From IMG/VR virus record IMGVR_UViG_3300032322_001069, positions 1 through 64,000 of that record: a stretch of 64,000 nucleotides of DNA; one strand, given 5' to 3'. Origin of the DNA: a virus. Under the pieces are notes generated by a model. The model was given only the letters and a program-made list of their open reading frames with translations. It did not search any database and was not told the DNA's origin. How positions within the stretch are numbered: position 1 is the first letter of the stretch; every line of letters begins with the position of its first letter. A program made the position numbers and the translations under genes. Positions 17,181-25,070 of this stretch are shown here, in pieces.

Positions 17181-17891
17181 TTAGCTCCCGCTATTGCTGC
17201 TAGATTCCAGAGCGATCCAATAAGTAAGATTTAGATTCTTTGAAGTAAACTTGCTGATGACCTTGCTTCCAATTTGGACATCGTAAGAACCTGGGATCAT
17301 CTTGAGGTTTTCCATCTTTAGACGGAACTCAAAATCATCATCGAAATCGGCATCAAGGCAGTCTTCGGTGCTCCCAAGACTAATTGAGTAGGTATTTGTG
17401 GTGCTGTCCTTGACATCACAGACCTTGGCAAACACTTCCCCGTCCTCAGAATAGATTGACATATCAGCGACCTGAAGGACTCCAGAAGCCTTCTGAAGCT
17501 CGTTCAGCTTCTTGTCCGAGAGGCCGAACTCCAGGACTACGGAAGGCATCGTAAGGGCCTTTGGTGGGTTGCTGGTGATCAGCTTTGGCTCACAGTAGAA
17601 GTACTTGACCGAAGATCCGGTATCGTTCGAAATTTCAAGATACTTATCGTGGAACTCCAGTTCCGGGTTTTCAAATAGCGACAGAATACCTAGGAACTGG
17701 GATAGATCCCAGATACCGAATTCCTGGTCAAATGTCTCCTCTACCGTGGCTTCAGCCACGATATTCTTGTATGAAGACATTGTAGCAAGCTTGTTTCCGG
17801 GACGAATCAGCAGATTGCTGTTGATCGTTGAGAAGTTCTTCAGGATCTGAAGAGTGGGCTTGCTGAGAGTTAGTTTGGATGTAGTTTTCAT
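17181..17891 (-). CDS. 45: Sliding clamp gp45
   Basis: 236 aa (T4: 228). 'TLSKPTLQILKNFSTINSNLLIRPGNKL' (quoted in part: LQILKNFSTINSNL) is the conserved N-terminus and 'YDVQIGSKVISKF' belongs to the second clamp domain. The trimeric ring gives the polymerase processivity and, with gp33 and gp55, activates late transcription in T4. All of those partners are encoded in this window. A GAAAGGCG Shine-Dalgarno-like stretch precedes the ATG. Confidence 0.95.
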   Translation of the reverse strand: MKTTSKLTLSKPTLQILKNFSTINSNLLIRPGNKLATMSSYKNIVAEATVEETFDQEFGIWDLSQFLGILSLFENPELEFHDKYLEISNDTGSSVKYFYCEPKLITSNPPKALTMPSVVLEFGLSDKKLNELQKASGVLQVADMSIYSEDGEVFAKVCDVKDSTTNTYSISLGSTEDCLDADFDDDFEFRLKMENLKMIPGSYDVQIGSKVISKFTSKNLNLTYWIALESSSNSGS

Positions 17892-17912
17892 AATATAAAA
17901 TTCGCCTTTCGA

Positions 17913-18074
17913 TCAGGTATTGTCCTGCAAATAGTCGTAAAAGTCAAGGCTCCCGTCACGCAAATCATGCATTAATTTCTTCGTGGTGTGACGCAAATCA
18001 CGAAGTTTTTTCTTTCTAAAGAATCTTGCGAGTTTTCTGGCCCGAATGATTTTCCAAAGTGGATGTTTTTTCAT
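17913..18074 (-). CDS. Small basic protein between gp45 and gp46
   Basis: 53 aa, beginning MKKHPLWKIIRARKLARFF and ending DYLQDNT. The N-terminal half is strongly basic (RFFRKKKLRDLRH). The ATG overlaps the TGA of the upstream 101-aa gene (ATGA), an AGG lies seven bases before it, and the frame fills almost the whole gap to gp45, which supports it as real. T4 has small genes (45.1, 45.2) at this spot, but I see no clear similarity. A nucleic-acid-binding role would fit the charge but is only a guess. Confidence 0.65.
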   Translation of the reverse strand: MKKHPLWKIIRARKLARFFRKKKLRDLRHTTKKLMHDLRDGSLDFYDYLQDNT

Positions 18075-18376
18075 AAGATACCTACCCAAGAATACGAGTT
18101 GCCGTCGTAGATATACTCATACAACATACCATTCGTTGTATTGAGCCATCTTTGACCAACAACTGGTTCGTAAGGGGCAGATTCTCCTGTATAAACTCCA
18201 GCAGAGTTCAAGAGTTTCCAACCCCTTGTTTCGCCATGCTCCGGGGAGAAGCCGCTTATTTCAGCAGAAGCGTAATAATACTTACCTTCTCGCTCAACAA
18301 TATCCCCTTCGCCGTATACCTTGAGTGTACCGTCTGGGTTTGAAATTTTAAATTTTCCAATAAAATTCAAACTCAT
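18071..18376 (-). CDS. Small protein with fibre-like GQRW module
   Basis: 101 aa. After 'GKFKISNPDGTLKVYGEGD', the C-terminal 35 residues contain 'APYEPVVGQRWLNTTNG' and 'YIYDGNSYSWV'. The same pattern occurs in the collagen-like fibre ([19 protein letters not shown], then [11 protein letters not shown]). Such modules are common in phage fibres, yet this gene lies in the replication operon between gp46 and gp45, sharing one base with the gp46 stop (TAATG). Function unknown; it may be a displaced fibre-tip or carbohydrate-binding domain. Confidence 0.75.
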   Translation of the reverse strand: MSLNFIGKFKISNPDGTLKVYGEGDIVEREGKYYYASAEISGFSPEHGETRGWKLLNSAGVYTGESAPYEPVVGQRWLNTTNGMLYEYIYDGNSYSWVGIL

Positions 18377-20091
18377 TAGTTTTGTACCAGTTTGCTAAAA
18401 TTATTTTTCTTTTCTAGAGTAACCGTATTCTTGAACTTATCATGTAGTTGATCTGTCTTGTGGCTGATTACAAAGACATTACACCCCTTCTTCAGGCCGT
18501 TGAGCAACTTCATAAGTTCATCGGTTCCGATAGAATCCAGCGAAGAATCAAATACTTCGTCAAGGATGAGTAGGTTGCAGTGAAGACTGTTCTTCATTCT
18601 TGCAACTTCTCGCCATGCTAGGAGTAGAGAAATGTCGATTCTCATCTTTTCTCCTTCACTGAAACTCAAATACGAAAATTCGTCACGATGCCTGCTTTCA
18701 ATCTTTTCGTTAAATTCACCGTCAAGATTGAACTTCACAAAGAATCCCATGTTACTGAGATTCTTATTCACTAACTTATTTATAATCGGAAGATAGTGAT
18801 TTATAATCTTTCCCTTGATTCCACTATCTTTCAAGAGATCTACTACAAGTTCGTGGTCATTTTGCTGTTTTTCGAGAGAGATCAAAGCAGTTTCTTTTAT
18901 TTTTTTCTCAATTTTAACAGATTCTAACTGTTCTTTTGTAGAAGCTATCTGATCTTCGTTGACCGAATGCTTATCAGCCTCATATCCTGCCTTTACCTTT
19001 TCTAGACTAGCTACTTCTCGTTCAAGTGACTTGACCTCTCTAACAAGCTCTTTGATTCGTTCTTGGACTTCTTTGCTCTTGGTTAGAATATCGTTATGCC
19101 AAGCTATTGAATTAATAATCTCTTCTGCATTGATTCCTAGTTTGGTTAGTCTATTCTTCTTGGTTGAAACAATAGAACATTTATGGGATTCTTCAATGGC
19201 TTGCTTACAAGTTGGGCAAGTCTCATTATTATTAAAGAATTCTAGTTCTTCATTTATGGTATTGATACTAACAGTAAGATCGGCTTTTTTTTCTCTTAAG
19301 AGAGCCAAATCTTCGTCTGTAATCTTAAATTGTTCTAGCTTTTTGCCTTCTTGAAGGATCTCTTTATTTAAAAGCTTAATCTTTCTTTTAGATCCATCAA
19401 TCTCTTCAGTCGCCTCTTTGATTTTATTATCCAACACCTCAAGGCTCTTCTCCATATTGGACTGTAAATTTTTGAGATTAGTTTCATACAGTTTTATCTT
19501 TTCGTCTATAACTCTTTGGTCAAGCTTATTAATCTTAATGCTTTCCCTTATCTGTGAAAGCTTGCCCTTTAGGATCAAGTTCATTGACGAGAAGACATCA
19601 ATATCTAGGATTGTTTCAATAACCTGGCGGCGATCAGCTGGGGGTAATTCCATGAAAGGAACGAACGAAGACTTACCAAGAATGATGACTTGCATGAAAG
19701 TCTTTCTGTTCATCTTGAGTATCTGATTCTCAAGCATGTCTTGGTAATCTTTGGTCTTGGCTGCTTGCTCTATCATCTCCCCGTTCTTATAGATCTCAAA
19801 GACCTTCGGGGCAAGACCGCGCCGAATCATGTACTCGGTTTTGTTAATCTCAAACTCTAGTTCAACAAGGCACTTGCCTTTGTTTACGCTATTTACAAGT
19901 TGCGGTATGTTAATGTTTCTAAAAGGATTGCCGAAGAGGGCAAATGTAATTGCATCAAGAAACGCAAACGACTTACCGTTTCCGTTTGATCCGCTGACAA
20001 GCGTACTCTGACTCTTCTGAAAATCAATCTCAGAAAAAGTGTTTCCGAATGAGCCAAAATTCTTGAATTTAATCTTTTTGAAGTTAATCAT
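18376..20091 (-). CDS. 46: Recombination endonuclease subunit gp46 (Rad50/SbcC-like)
   Basis: 571 aa. Walker A GSNGNGKS (34-41) opens the ATPase head. Long coiled coils flank a zinc hook CPTC (292-295). The C-terminal head has the ABC signature 'SFSEGEKMRID' near residue 480 and Walker B 'NLLILDEVFD'. With gp47 it resects DNA ends for recombination-dependent replication. It overlaps gp47 by 8 bases. Length equals the T4 protein (560). Confidence 0.97.
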   Translation of the reverse strand: MINFKKIKFKNFGSFGNTFSEIDFQKSQSTLVSGSNGNGKSFAFLDAITFALFGNPFRNINIPQLVNSVNKGKCLVELEFEINKTEYMIRRGLAPKVFEIYKNGEMIEQAAKTKDYQDMLENQILKMNRKTFMQVIILGKSSFVPFMELPPADRRQVIETILDIDVFSSMNLILKGKLSQIRESIKINKLDQRVIDEKIKLYETNLKNLQSNMEKSLEVLDNKIKEATEEIDGSKRKIKLLNKEILQEGKKLEQFKITDEDLALLREKKADLTVSINTINEELEFFNNNETCPTCKQAIEESHKCSIVSTKKNRLTKLGINAEEIINSIAWHNDILTKSKEVQERIKELVREVKSLEREVASLEKVKAGYEADKHSVNEDQIASTKEQLESVKIEKKIKETALISLEKQQNDHELVVDLLKDSGIKGKIINHYLPIINKLVNKNLSNMGFFVKFNLDGEFNEKIESRHRDEFSYLSFSEGEKMRIDISLLLAWREVARMKNSLHCNLLILDEVFDSSLDSIGTDELMKLLNGLKKGCNVFVISHKTDQLHDKFKNTVTLEKKNNFSKLVQN

Positions 20092-21136
20092 CTATGGTAA
20101 GGGATTCTTGATAAAGATCTTTAATGATGTTCTTGATATCGTCCTTGTTCGTGATCTCAGATAGATCGTCTATCTCTTTGCAGATCATCGTTATTGTATC
20201 CATATTCATATCAATATCAATAGACGAATAATTCATTTCAATTTCTTCATCCACCACAGTTACATCATATGGCTTGGCTTCGTTTAGCTTTGTCATGAAC
20301 TTTTCGTAAAAGACTGGCTTGTTTCTTCTCTGAACAATCAGTCTTACATACTTATCCTTGAAACTCGGAAAGTCAAGTTTCTCAAGATCTTCTGGAAGAG
20401 AATCATCATAAACGATTCTATGAAATAGCTCTTCTGTATTCTGTACAAATTCTAGATCTCTGGTCTTTGTGTCAAAGATATGAAATCCTTTTCGCTCGTT
20501 GACATCAGTGAATCCCATTTGATACTGAGTGCCAAGATATTCAATGTTCTTATGTCTTGATTTTAAGTGGAAATGTCCCGACATAACAGTTTCAAACTTA
20601 TTGAACATTTCTCTCTGAAGTCCGCTGTCGTGATATACTCCACGAAGAACTTCAAATCCAACGATCTCAAAGTGGCCTAATAGTATATGAGCCTTTGTGT
20701 TCTTTATAAATTCAACACAGGCATCCATATTATCTTCGCACATCCAAGGAACAGCACCGACAGAAACATCTGGATAGATAAGTTCCTTTGGCTCATTCAC
20801 CACTTCAATATGAAAATACTTTTCTAGAAGTTCCTGTGGAGAATTTGTCTTATTCGTATTTCTGAAATAGGTGTCATGATTGCCAATGATAATCTTCATT
20901 GACATGCCCATCTTTTCCATAGGCTCAATGACCCTAGTACGAACTTGATTCAGCGTATTAAAATTAACATACTTACGACGATCAAAGAAATCACCAAGAT
21001 GAATGATCTCTTCTATATTATTCTTCTGACAATACGGGAAAAATTGCCTTTCAAAGAACTGAATAAAATGTTCTAATAGAACTGGAGAATCGTTCTTTGC
21101 GCCGAAATGTGTATCGTTAATTATTGCAATTTTCAT
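20084..21136 (-). CDS. 47: Recombination endonuclease subunit gp47 (Mre11/SbcD-like)
   Basis: 350 aa. Calcineurin-like phosphoesterase motifs in order: 'NDTHFG' (Asp8, His10), 'HLGDFFDRR' (Asp49), 'IGNHDTY' (Asn86, His87), 'LLGHFE' and 'MSGHFHLKS'. These bind two metal ions for nuclease activity. T4 gp47 is 339 aa. It partners with gp46 immediately downstream and overlaps the gp55 stop (ATGA). Confidence 0.97.
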   Translation of the reverse strand: MKIAIINDTHFGAKNDSPVLLEHFIQFFERQFFPYCQKNNIEEIIHLGDFFDRRKYVNFNTLNQVRTRVIEPMEKMGMSMKIIIGNHDTYFRNTNKTNSPQELLEKYFHIEVVNEPKELIYPDVSVGAVPWMCEDNMDACVEFIKNTKAHILLGHFEIVGFEVLRGVYHDSGLQREMFNKFETVMSGHFHLKSRHKNIEYLGTQYQMGFTDVNERKGFHIFDTKTRDLEFVQNTEELFHRIVYDDSLPEDLEKLDFPSFKDKYVRLIVQRRNKPVFYEKFMTKLNEAKPYDVTVVDEEIEMNYSSIDIDMNMDTITMICKEIDDLSEITNKDDIKNIIKDLYQESLTIDD

Positions 21137-21726
21137 TTGCGATTTTTTAGTTTCTTTTTCTTCTTTTTATCGTCAGTAAAACGATTTACATCGTTTTCCG
21201 TAAGATTAAAAATTTCTCTGAAACTGGCTGAACTATCTTTTGCAAAATAATTTTCTTTGAACCATCGATGAAATTTTTCATCGGCATTGTCTTCCATTAT
21301 CTTATACTTGATATAAGACTGCTTCTTTTCCTTTTCTATGCGTCTTAGAAAGGCAAAGTATATGATTTGGGTAAAATAAGAAAAGGGATTTTTTGATTTT
21401 TCTGGATCAAAATTATGAGCATACATCAAACAATTTTCTACCCCATCACCCACCATCTCTTCCCTATAGGGGTAATTCATAAAATTTGGTCTATAAGAAA
21501 GATGCTCTGCTATCTTTAAAAAAGATTCTGCTATGTAATTTGAAACTGGAGGCTTTTTTCTTCCAGATTCTTCGGCTGTATTATATTTTTTTTTCCATTT
21601 TATCATCTCAGCCAAAAATTCTTTATTATCCACATAGTGGGATGTTTCTTCCTCTTCTTCTACTATGGGTATTAAATCTGGCTCTATTATGTCATCAGAT
21701 TCTTCTATTTTTTTCTTTTTTCTCAT
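21133..21726 (-). CDS. 55: Late-transcription sigma factor gp55
   Basis: 197 aa from the ATG at 21726; a slightly longer frame needs TTG. 'YVDNKEFLAEMIKWKKKY', 'EEMVGDGVENCL' and 'FDPEKSKNPFSYFTQI' match conserved region 2 of T4 gp55, which recognises TATAAATA late promoters. An acidic N-terminal extension and a Lys-rich tail are present. Late promoters of this type occur in the window, and the coactivator gp33 is also encoded. The order gp55-gp47-gp46 is as in T4. Confidence 0.95.
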   Translation of the reverse strand: MRKKKKIEESDDIIEPDLIPIVEEEEETSHYVDNKEFLAEMIKWKKKYNTAEESGRKKPPVSNYIAESFLKIAEHLSYRPNFMNYPYREEMVGDGVENCLMYAHNFDPEKSKNPFSYFTQIIYFAFLRRIEKEKKQSYIKYKIMEDNADEKFHRWFKENYFAKDSSASFREIFNLTENDVNRFTDDKKKKKKLKNRK

Positions 21727-21737
21727 TGCCAAATAAT

Positions 21738-21767
21738 ATCATAATTCCAGAAAAAATCAATTGACAA
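21738..21767 (-). promoter_or_regulatory. Possible sigma70-like promoter before gp55
   Basis: On the minus strand TTGTCA (21762-21767) and TATGAT (21738-21743) are 18 bases apart. An alternative pair TTGATT/TATTAT (21755-21760/21733-21738) has 16-base spacing. Either start would leave almost no leader before the ATG. The 99-base gap 21733-21831 holds nothing else convincing except a weak hairpin at about 21782-21797. Confidence 0.3.
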
Positions 21768-21831
21768 AATTGGGGTTTATCGATACACTTCGCTGTGTAG
21801 GCGATCAACAAGGGAATTTATAACTAATTAG

Positions 21832-22548
21832 TTACTCTTTAGTATCATCAGATATATCATCGATATACTTACGAGGGTCATCAGGGAAGTCTTCTAAATT
21901 AATTCCCTTTCTCTTCATCTTTTCTTTTTCTTTTTCTGATATAAATTCCATCTCGGGAATAAGTTCTTCCATTTCATCATCTTCTTCTGGAAGACCCATA
22001 AACGCATCAAAATCTAAAAGACCATTTTCTAAAAGTTCTTCAAAGAGATTTGGTGGTATAGAGAAGAACATTCCAACAGTATTTGCAGAATTTCCAAAAG
22101 GAAATGGCATTGTTGGTAGTTTAGAAGGAGTATCTTTTGATTTTTCTATGTCTTGCCCAGGTTCTCCACCCATCAAATCCTTAAGCATTTGATTTAAAGT
22201 ATCTTCATCAGAAAGAATCTCATCAATTTGCTTTTGAGCTTCTTCTACTGCTTTTTTTGTTTTATCTTCTTTACGGATACTATTTTGATATAGAGTAACT
22301 GTGCTATCGCTTGGTTTTAGAATAGTAGCAATATGATCTTTTGGAATATCTACTTCTTCTGCTTCAGTAAATTCTAACCAATTTCTTAAAACTGTAATTT
22401 CTCTTGTAACTCCAAATGTATCATAAGTCATATGAGACTTAATAACCATTGGGCGAAGAACATGAATCATAGATTCATTCTCTCCAGCTAGCAGACATAA
22501 CACTTCTTCCCCACTTCTCAGCTTGAGTAATCTGCAAGTAGTTTCCAT
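21832..22548 (-). CDS. Sm-like (Lsm fold) phage protein, long form
   Basis: 238 aa. The N-terminal 90 residues, beginning 'CRLLKLRSGEEVLCLL' and ending 'IPKDHIATILKPSDSTV', look like the Sm-like domain proteins of T4-like phages and resemble the 106-aa protein at 59765-60085. A coiled-coil stretch (about 95-130) and an acidic C-terminal half rich in Met, Pro and Glu follow. RNA binding would fit the fold but is not shown. It lies between UvsW and gp55. No clear Shine-Dalgarno at usual spacing. Confidence 0.7.
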   Translation of the reverse strand: METTCRLLKLRSGEEVLCLLAGENESMIHVLRPMVIKSHMTYDTFGVTREITVLRNWLEFTEAEEVDIPKDHIATILKPSDSTVTLYQNSIRKEDKTKKAVEEAQKQIDEILSDEDTLNQMLKDLMGGEPGQDIEKSKDTPSKLPTMPFPFGNSANTVGMFFSIPPNLFEELLENGLLDFDAFMGLPEEDDEMEELIPEMEFISEKEKEKMKRKGINLEDFPDDPRKYIDDISDDTKE

Positions 22549-22564
22549 ATGACTATTTATCTCC

Positions 22565-24037
22565 TCAAAGATCTATAGGAACCAAATTAAAAGAAAAAGA
22601 TTCGCTCTCGTAAATTTTTATTCGCTCAAGAAAATGATTGAATGCATGATTTCGATATTTCTTGTGTCTCAAATCATCAACCAAATCAAAGACCATTACA
22701 CGATCTTTTGTTTCCGACATTCTTAAACCACGACCGATAGATTGAAGAACACGCACAACTGATTTTGACGGATGAAGAAATACAATGTTGTGAATGTTCT
22801 TGATATTTATGCCAGTGCTGCAAGTTCCATAAGAAGCAACAAGAATAGAATTTTCTGACTTATCCACAATCTTACGAATCTCTTCTCTATCTTCAGCATC
22901 AGTCATTCCAGAAATAAAGTAACACTTCTTATCTGTGCAAGTTTTTTGTATTGATTCGAAGAATGGAAGACCATGCTTCTGAACTTGCGAGAATAGAACT
23001 AAAGTATTTCCTTTGAGAGAAGCGCAAAGTTTTTCTGCAACTTTATTTCTTCTCTCATGTGATATAATGTAATCTATTTCTTCTTGATATGTTTTCTTCT
23101 TCATGCTATCGCATTCTTCTTTTGCGTACTTCAATTGAATGCAATTGATATCAAGATTAGAAAGCACTTTATTATCGATTAGATCTTTTGTGCTTGTAAC
23201 ACGAATCGGTGGGCCAAATAGTCCTTCAAGAACTAGTTTATGTACCTGGATATTATCAAGCGTTCCTGTAGTCCCAATGCGAACATGACAGTTTCTGAGC
23301 TTATTCATTAGGCGAACAAGCGACTTAGCCTTGAATAGATGACATTCATCGCCAATAACAGCATCATATTCGGCAAAGAATTTTTCTGGAAGATCATAAA
23401 CACTTTGCCATGTGGATATTGCTATGGGCTTTGTAGTTTCCTTGTCTTTACCAGCATAGATGATATGAATGTTCTTATCTGCATTCCAGTCTTTGCCAGA
23501 GTATTCAATAAAGTCTGAACGCATCTGGTGAACTAGACTTGTGGTAGGAACAAGGACAAGAATCTTCTTATTCTTGCTTAGAAGATATCTTAGTATCGTG
23601 TAGATGATAAGAGACTTGCCGCTACCAGTTGGAGATATTAGTAGGCTACGCTTATGATCAAGAGCCATCTCCACCGCCCTCTGCTGATAGTCTCTGAGCT
23701 TGATTTGGCCAGAATCTGAGTATAGAGGTAGAGCATCAATAAAAGACTTATAATCTTCAAAAAATTCTTCCTTAAAGTTTTCAAACTTGCAATCATAATG
23801 TCTGTCAAGACAAAACTGAACAATTTTGTTTCTTAGACCAGTATAGATCTTGCGAGTGAAGTAATTGAATAGGCGAATTTGACCATCCCATATTCTACGC
23901 TTGAATGCTGGGGAATATTGCGAATTAGGAACTTTGAATGTGAAGTAATCGGATAGCTCTTTTGCTACTGAATTTTCGCAATGAACTTTGATGAATGTAC
24001 CATCTATTTTTTCTATTTTTACTTCTTCATTGGCCAT
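22565..24037 (-). CDS. uvsW: Recombination helicase UvsW
   Basis: 490 aa (T4: 503). Superfamily 2 motifs: Walker A SPTGSGKS (135-142), DECH (230-233), 'IGTTGTLDN' motif III and 'QSIGRGLRMSE' motif VI. The N-terminal 100 residues match the UvsW double-stranded-DNA-recognition domain ('FKRRIWDGQIRLFNY'). UvsW unwinds R-loops and branched DNA and helps switch from origin- to recombination-dependent replication. The ATG at 24037 is preferred over an upstream TTG. It overlaps uvsY by 11 bases. Confidence 0.96.
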   Translation of the reverse strand: MANEEVKIEKIDGTFIKVHCENSVAKELSDYFTFKVPNSQYSPAFKRRIWDGQIRLFNYFTRKIYTGLRNKIVQFCLDRHYDCKFENFKEEFFEDYKSFIDALPLYSDSGQIKLRDYQQRAVEMALDHKRSLLISPTGSGKSLIIYTILRYLLSKNKKILVLVPTTSLVHQMRSDFIEYSGKDWNADKNIHIIYAGKDKETTKPIAISTWQSVYDLPEKFFAEYDAVIGDECHLFKAKSLVRLMNKLRNCHVRIGTTGTLDNIQVHKLVLEGLFGPPIRVTSTKDLIDNKVLSNLDINCIQLKYAKEECDSMKKKTYQEEIDYIISHERRNKVAEKLCASLKGNTLVLFSQVQKHGLPFFESIQKTCTDKKCYFISGMTDAEDREEIRKIVDKSENSILVASYGTCSTGINIKNIHNIVFLHPSKSVVRVLQSIGRGLRMSETKDRVMVFDLVDDLRHKKYRNHAFNHFLERIKIYESESFSFNLVPIDL

Positions 24038-24461
24038 GACTGAACTTGATCCACTCAATCGCTGAACGAATATTCCATTGTCTATTTGCGACTATCTTTA
24101 CTACTCCGTCCAAGTAACTGACTAATTCTTTCTTTTCTGTGATCTGACGCTCAAGTTTGATAACATCATCATCTGCGTCAATAAACTTATCAACATCTGT
24201 TTTCAGAATATTTAGGTCAAATGGCTCCCACTTAAATTGGTCTAGCTCCTCTTTAGAGAGCTTTCCTGTATAATAGAGCCACTTGTACTTCTTCATCACG
24301 CGAAGGGTTCTCTCGTCCTCTGCAAGGGCTTCCTTGTGCTTCTTAAGGAAGAGTAGATACTTGTTATGGATCTGTGGAGTGTTTACAGATTCAATGGCAA
24401 GTTCTGTGGAATCTATCTTGAGATCTTCTTGTACTTGTTGTTTTAATTCATCAAAATTCAT
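24027..24461 (-). CDS. uvsY: Recombination mediator UvsY
   Basis: 144 aa (T4: 137). 'FDELKQQVQEDLKID', 'NKYLLFLKKHKEAL' and 'RQWNIRSAIEWIKF' are conserved UvsY segments. It loads UvsX recombinase on gp32-coated ssDNA. It is followed directly by uvsW, as in many T4-like phages. A sigma70-like promoter (24468-24494) lies just upstream, allowing expression independent of the late head genes. Confidence 0.93.
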   Translation of the reverse strand: MNFDELKQQVQEDLKIDSTELAIESVNTPQIHNKYLLFLKKHKEALAEDERTLRVMKKYKWLYYTGKLSKEELDQFKWEPFDLNILKTDVDKFIDADDDVIKLERQITEKKELVSYLDGVVKIVANRQWNIRSAIEWIKFSHGQ

Positions 24462-24467
24462 AATTTA

Positions 24468-24494
24468 AGTATACACAATAGTAAATAAAATCAA
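24468..24494 (-). promoter_or_regulatory. Sigma70-like promoter before uvsY
   Basis: Minus strand TTGATT (24489-24494) and TATACT (24468-24473) with 15-base spacing. The -35 overlaps the end of the preceding tail gene. The same TATACT hexamer is used before gp32 and before the 60085 gene. Confidence 0.4.
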
Positions 24495-25000
24495 CTAGTT
24501 ATATTGCCTGGATCTGGTTCAAATCTGTAATAAGTATAGGAAAAAGTTGCAGTCGCTATTTGCGGCTGATAAGAAGCAGCTGTAGATGTAAATCTAAGGC
24601 CAGAAAGAGCTATAGGAAAAATTTCTTGAAATATAACCTTCAAGTTATCTTTATATGTTCCTTTTGTGATGTGAAGAGTAGCAGTTGTCATCCATCTAGA
24701 AAATGGTAATGAGTTATTTGTACAATCACTATCAATATTTCCCAAATGACGCATCCATTTATAAATTTCTAACCAATTATTCATAGTTTCATCAACCAAA
24801 AAAGAAATTTGAAGATTGTCGAATTTATATGCGCCTATTGGTCTTTTTATGGGGATACCAAGAGTTGTTGGCTGATCTTGATCGGCCATAGTAAGATTTG
24901 GTAAAGCCACTTCTTGAACATTGTAAATAATATTTGGAATTCTTGCCAATTCAAAATGAAAGAAATTCTGACCAAGATTGGAAATATTATTACCAGGCAT
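24491..25000 (-). CDS. Tail-tube-fold protein in the gp3 position
   Basis: 169 aa. 'FHFELARIPNIIYNVQEVALP', with 'PIKRPIGAYKFDNLQISFLVDE' and 'NWLEIYKWMRHLG' (quoted in part), has the features of the gp19/tail-tube-like fold. In several T4-like phages the gene between gp23 and uvsY is annotated gp3, the tail-tube terminator. Synteny therefore suggests gp3; sequence alone only says tube-like. The start lacks a Shine-Dalgarno and lies within a 16-base element repeated at 57101-57116. Confidence 0.75.
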   Translation of the reverse strand: MPGNNISNLGQNFFHFELARIPNIIYNVQEVALPNLTMADQDQPTTLGIPIKRPIGAYKFDNLQISFLVDETMNNWLEIYKWMRHLGNIDSDCTNNSLPFSRWMTTATLHITKGTYKDNLKVIFQEIFPIALSGLRFTSTAASYQPQIATATFSYTYYRFEPDPGNITS

Positions 25001-25012
25001 ATACTATGTAGA
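24997..25012 (-). repeat. 16-base start-codon element, copy 1
   Basis: The minus strand reads TCTACATAGTATATGC, including the ATG of the tube-like gene. An identical 16-mer covers the start of the nucleotidyltransferase at 57101-57116. A near match (TACTACATAATATATGG) is at the start of the 31363-31881 gene. Confidence 0.55.
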
Positions 25013-25043
25013 AAAGAAAACGGGAGCCATTTCTGGCTCCCGT
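25011..25043 (-). terminator. Rho-independent terminator after gp23
   Basis: A perfect 10-bp stem (25020-25029 with 25034-25043, GC-rich) and a 4-base loop are followed on the minus strand by TTTTCTTTTC. It ends 28 bases downstream of the gp23 stop and should insulate the very highly expressed capsid message. Confidence 0.88.
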
Positions 25044-25070
25044 CCCCGAAGTCTTAGATACTACTACTTA

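Noticed and set aside
18778-18786. TATAAATA on the minus strand inside gp46
   Set aside because: It lies mid-gene with no start codon close downstream; likely chance.
21782-21806. Hairpin near TTCGCT as a terminator after the Sm-like gene
   Set aside because: Only five paired bases and no T run on the minus strand.
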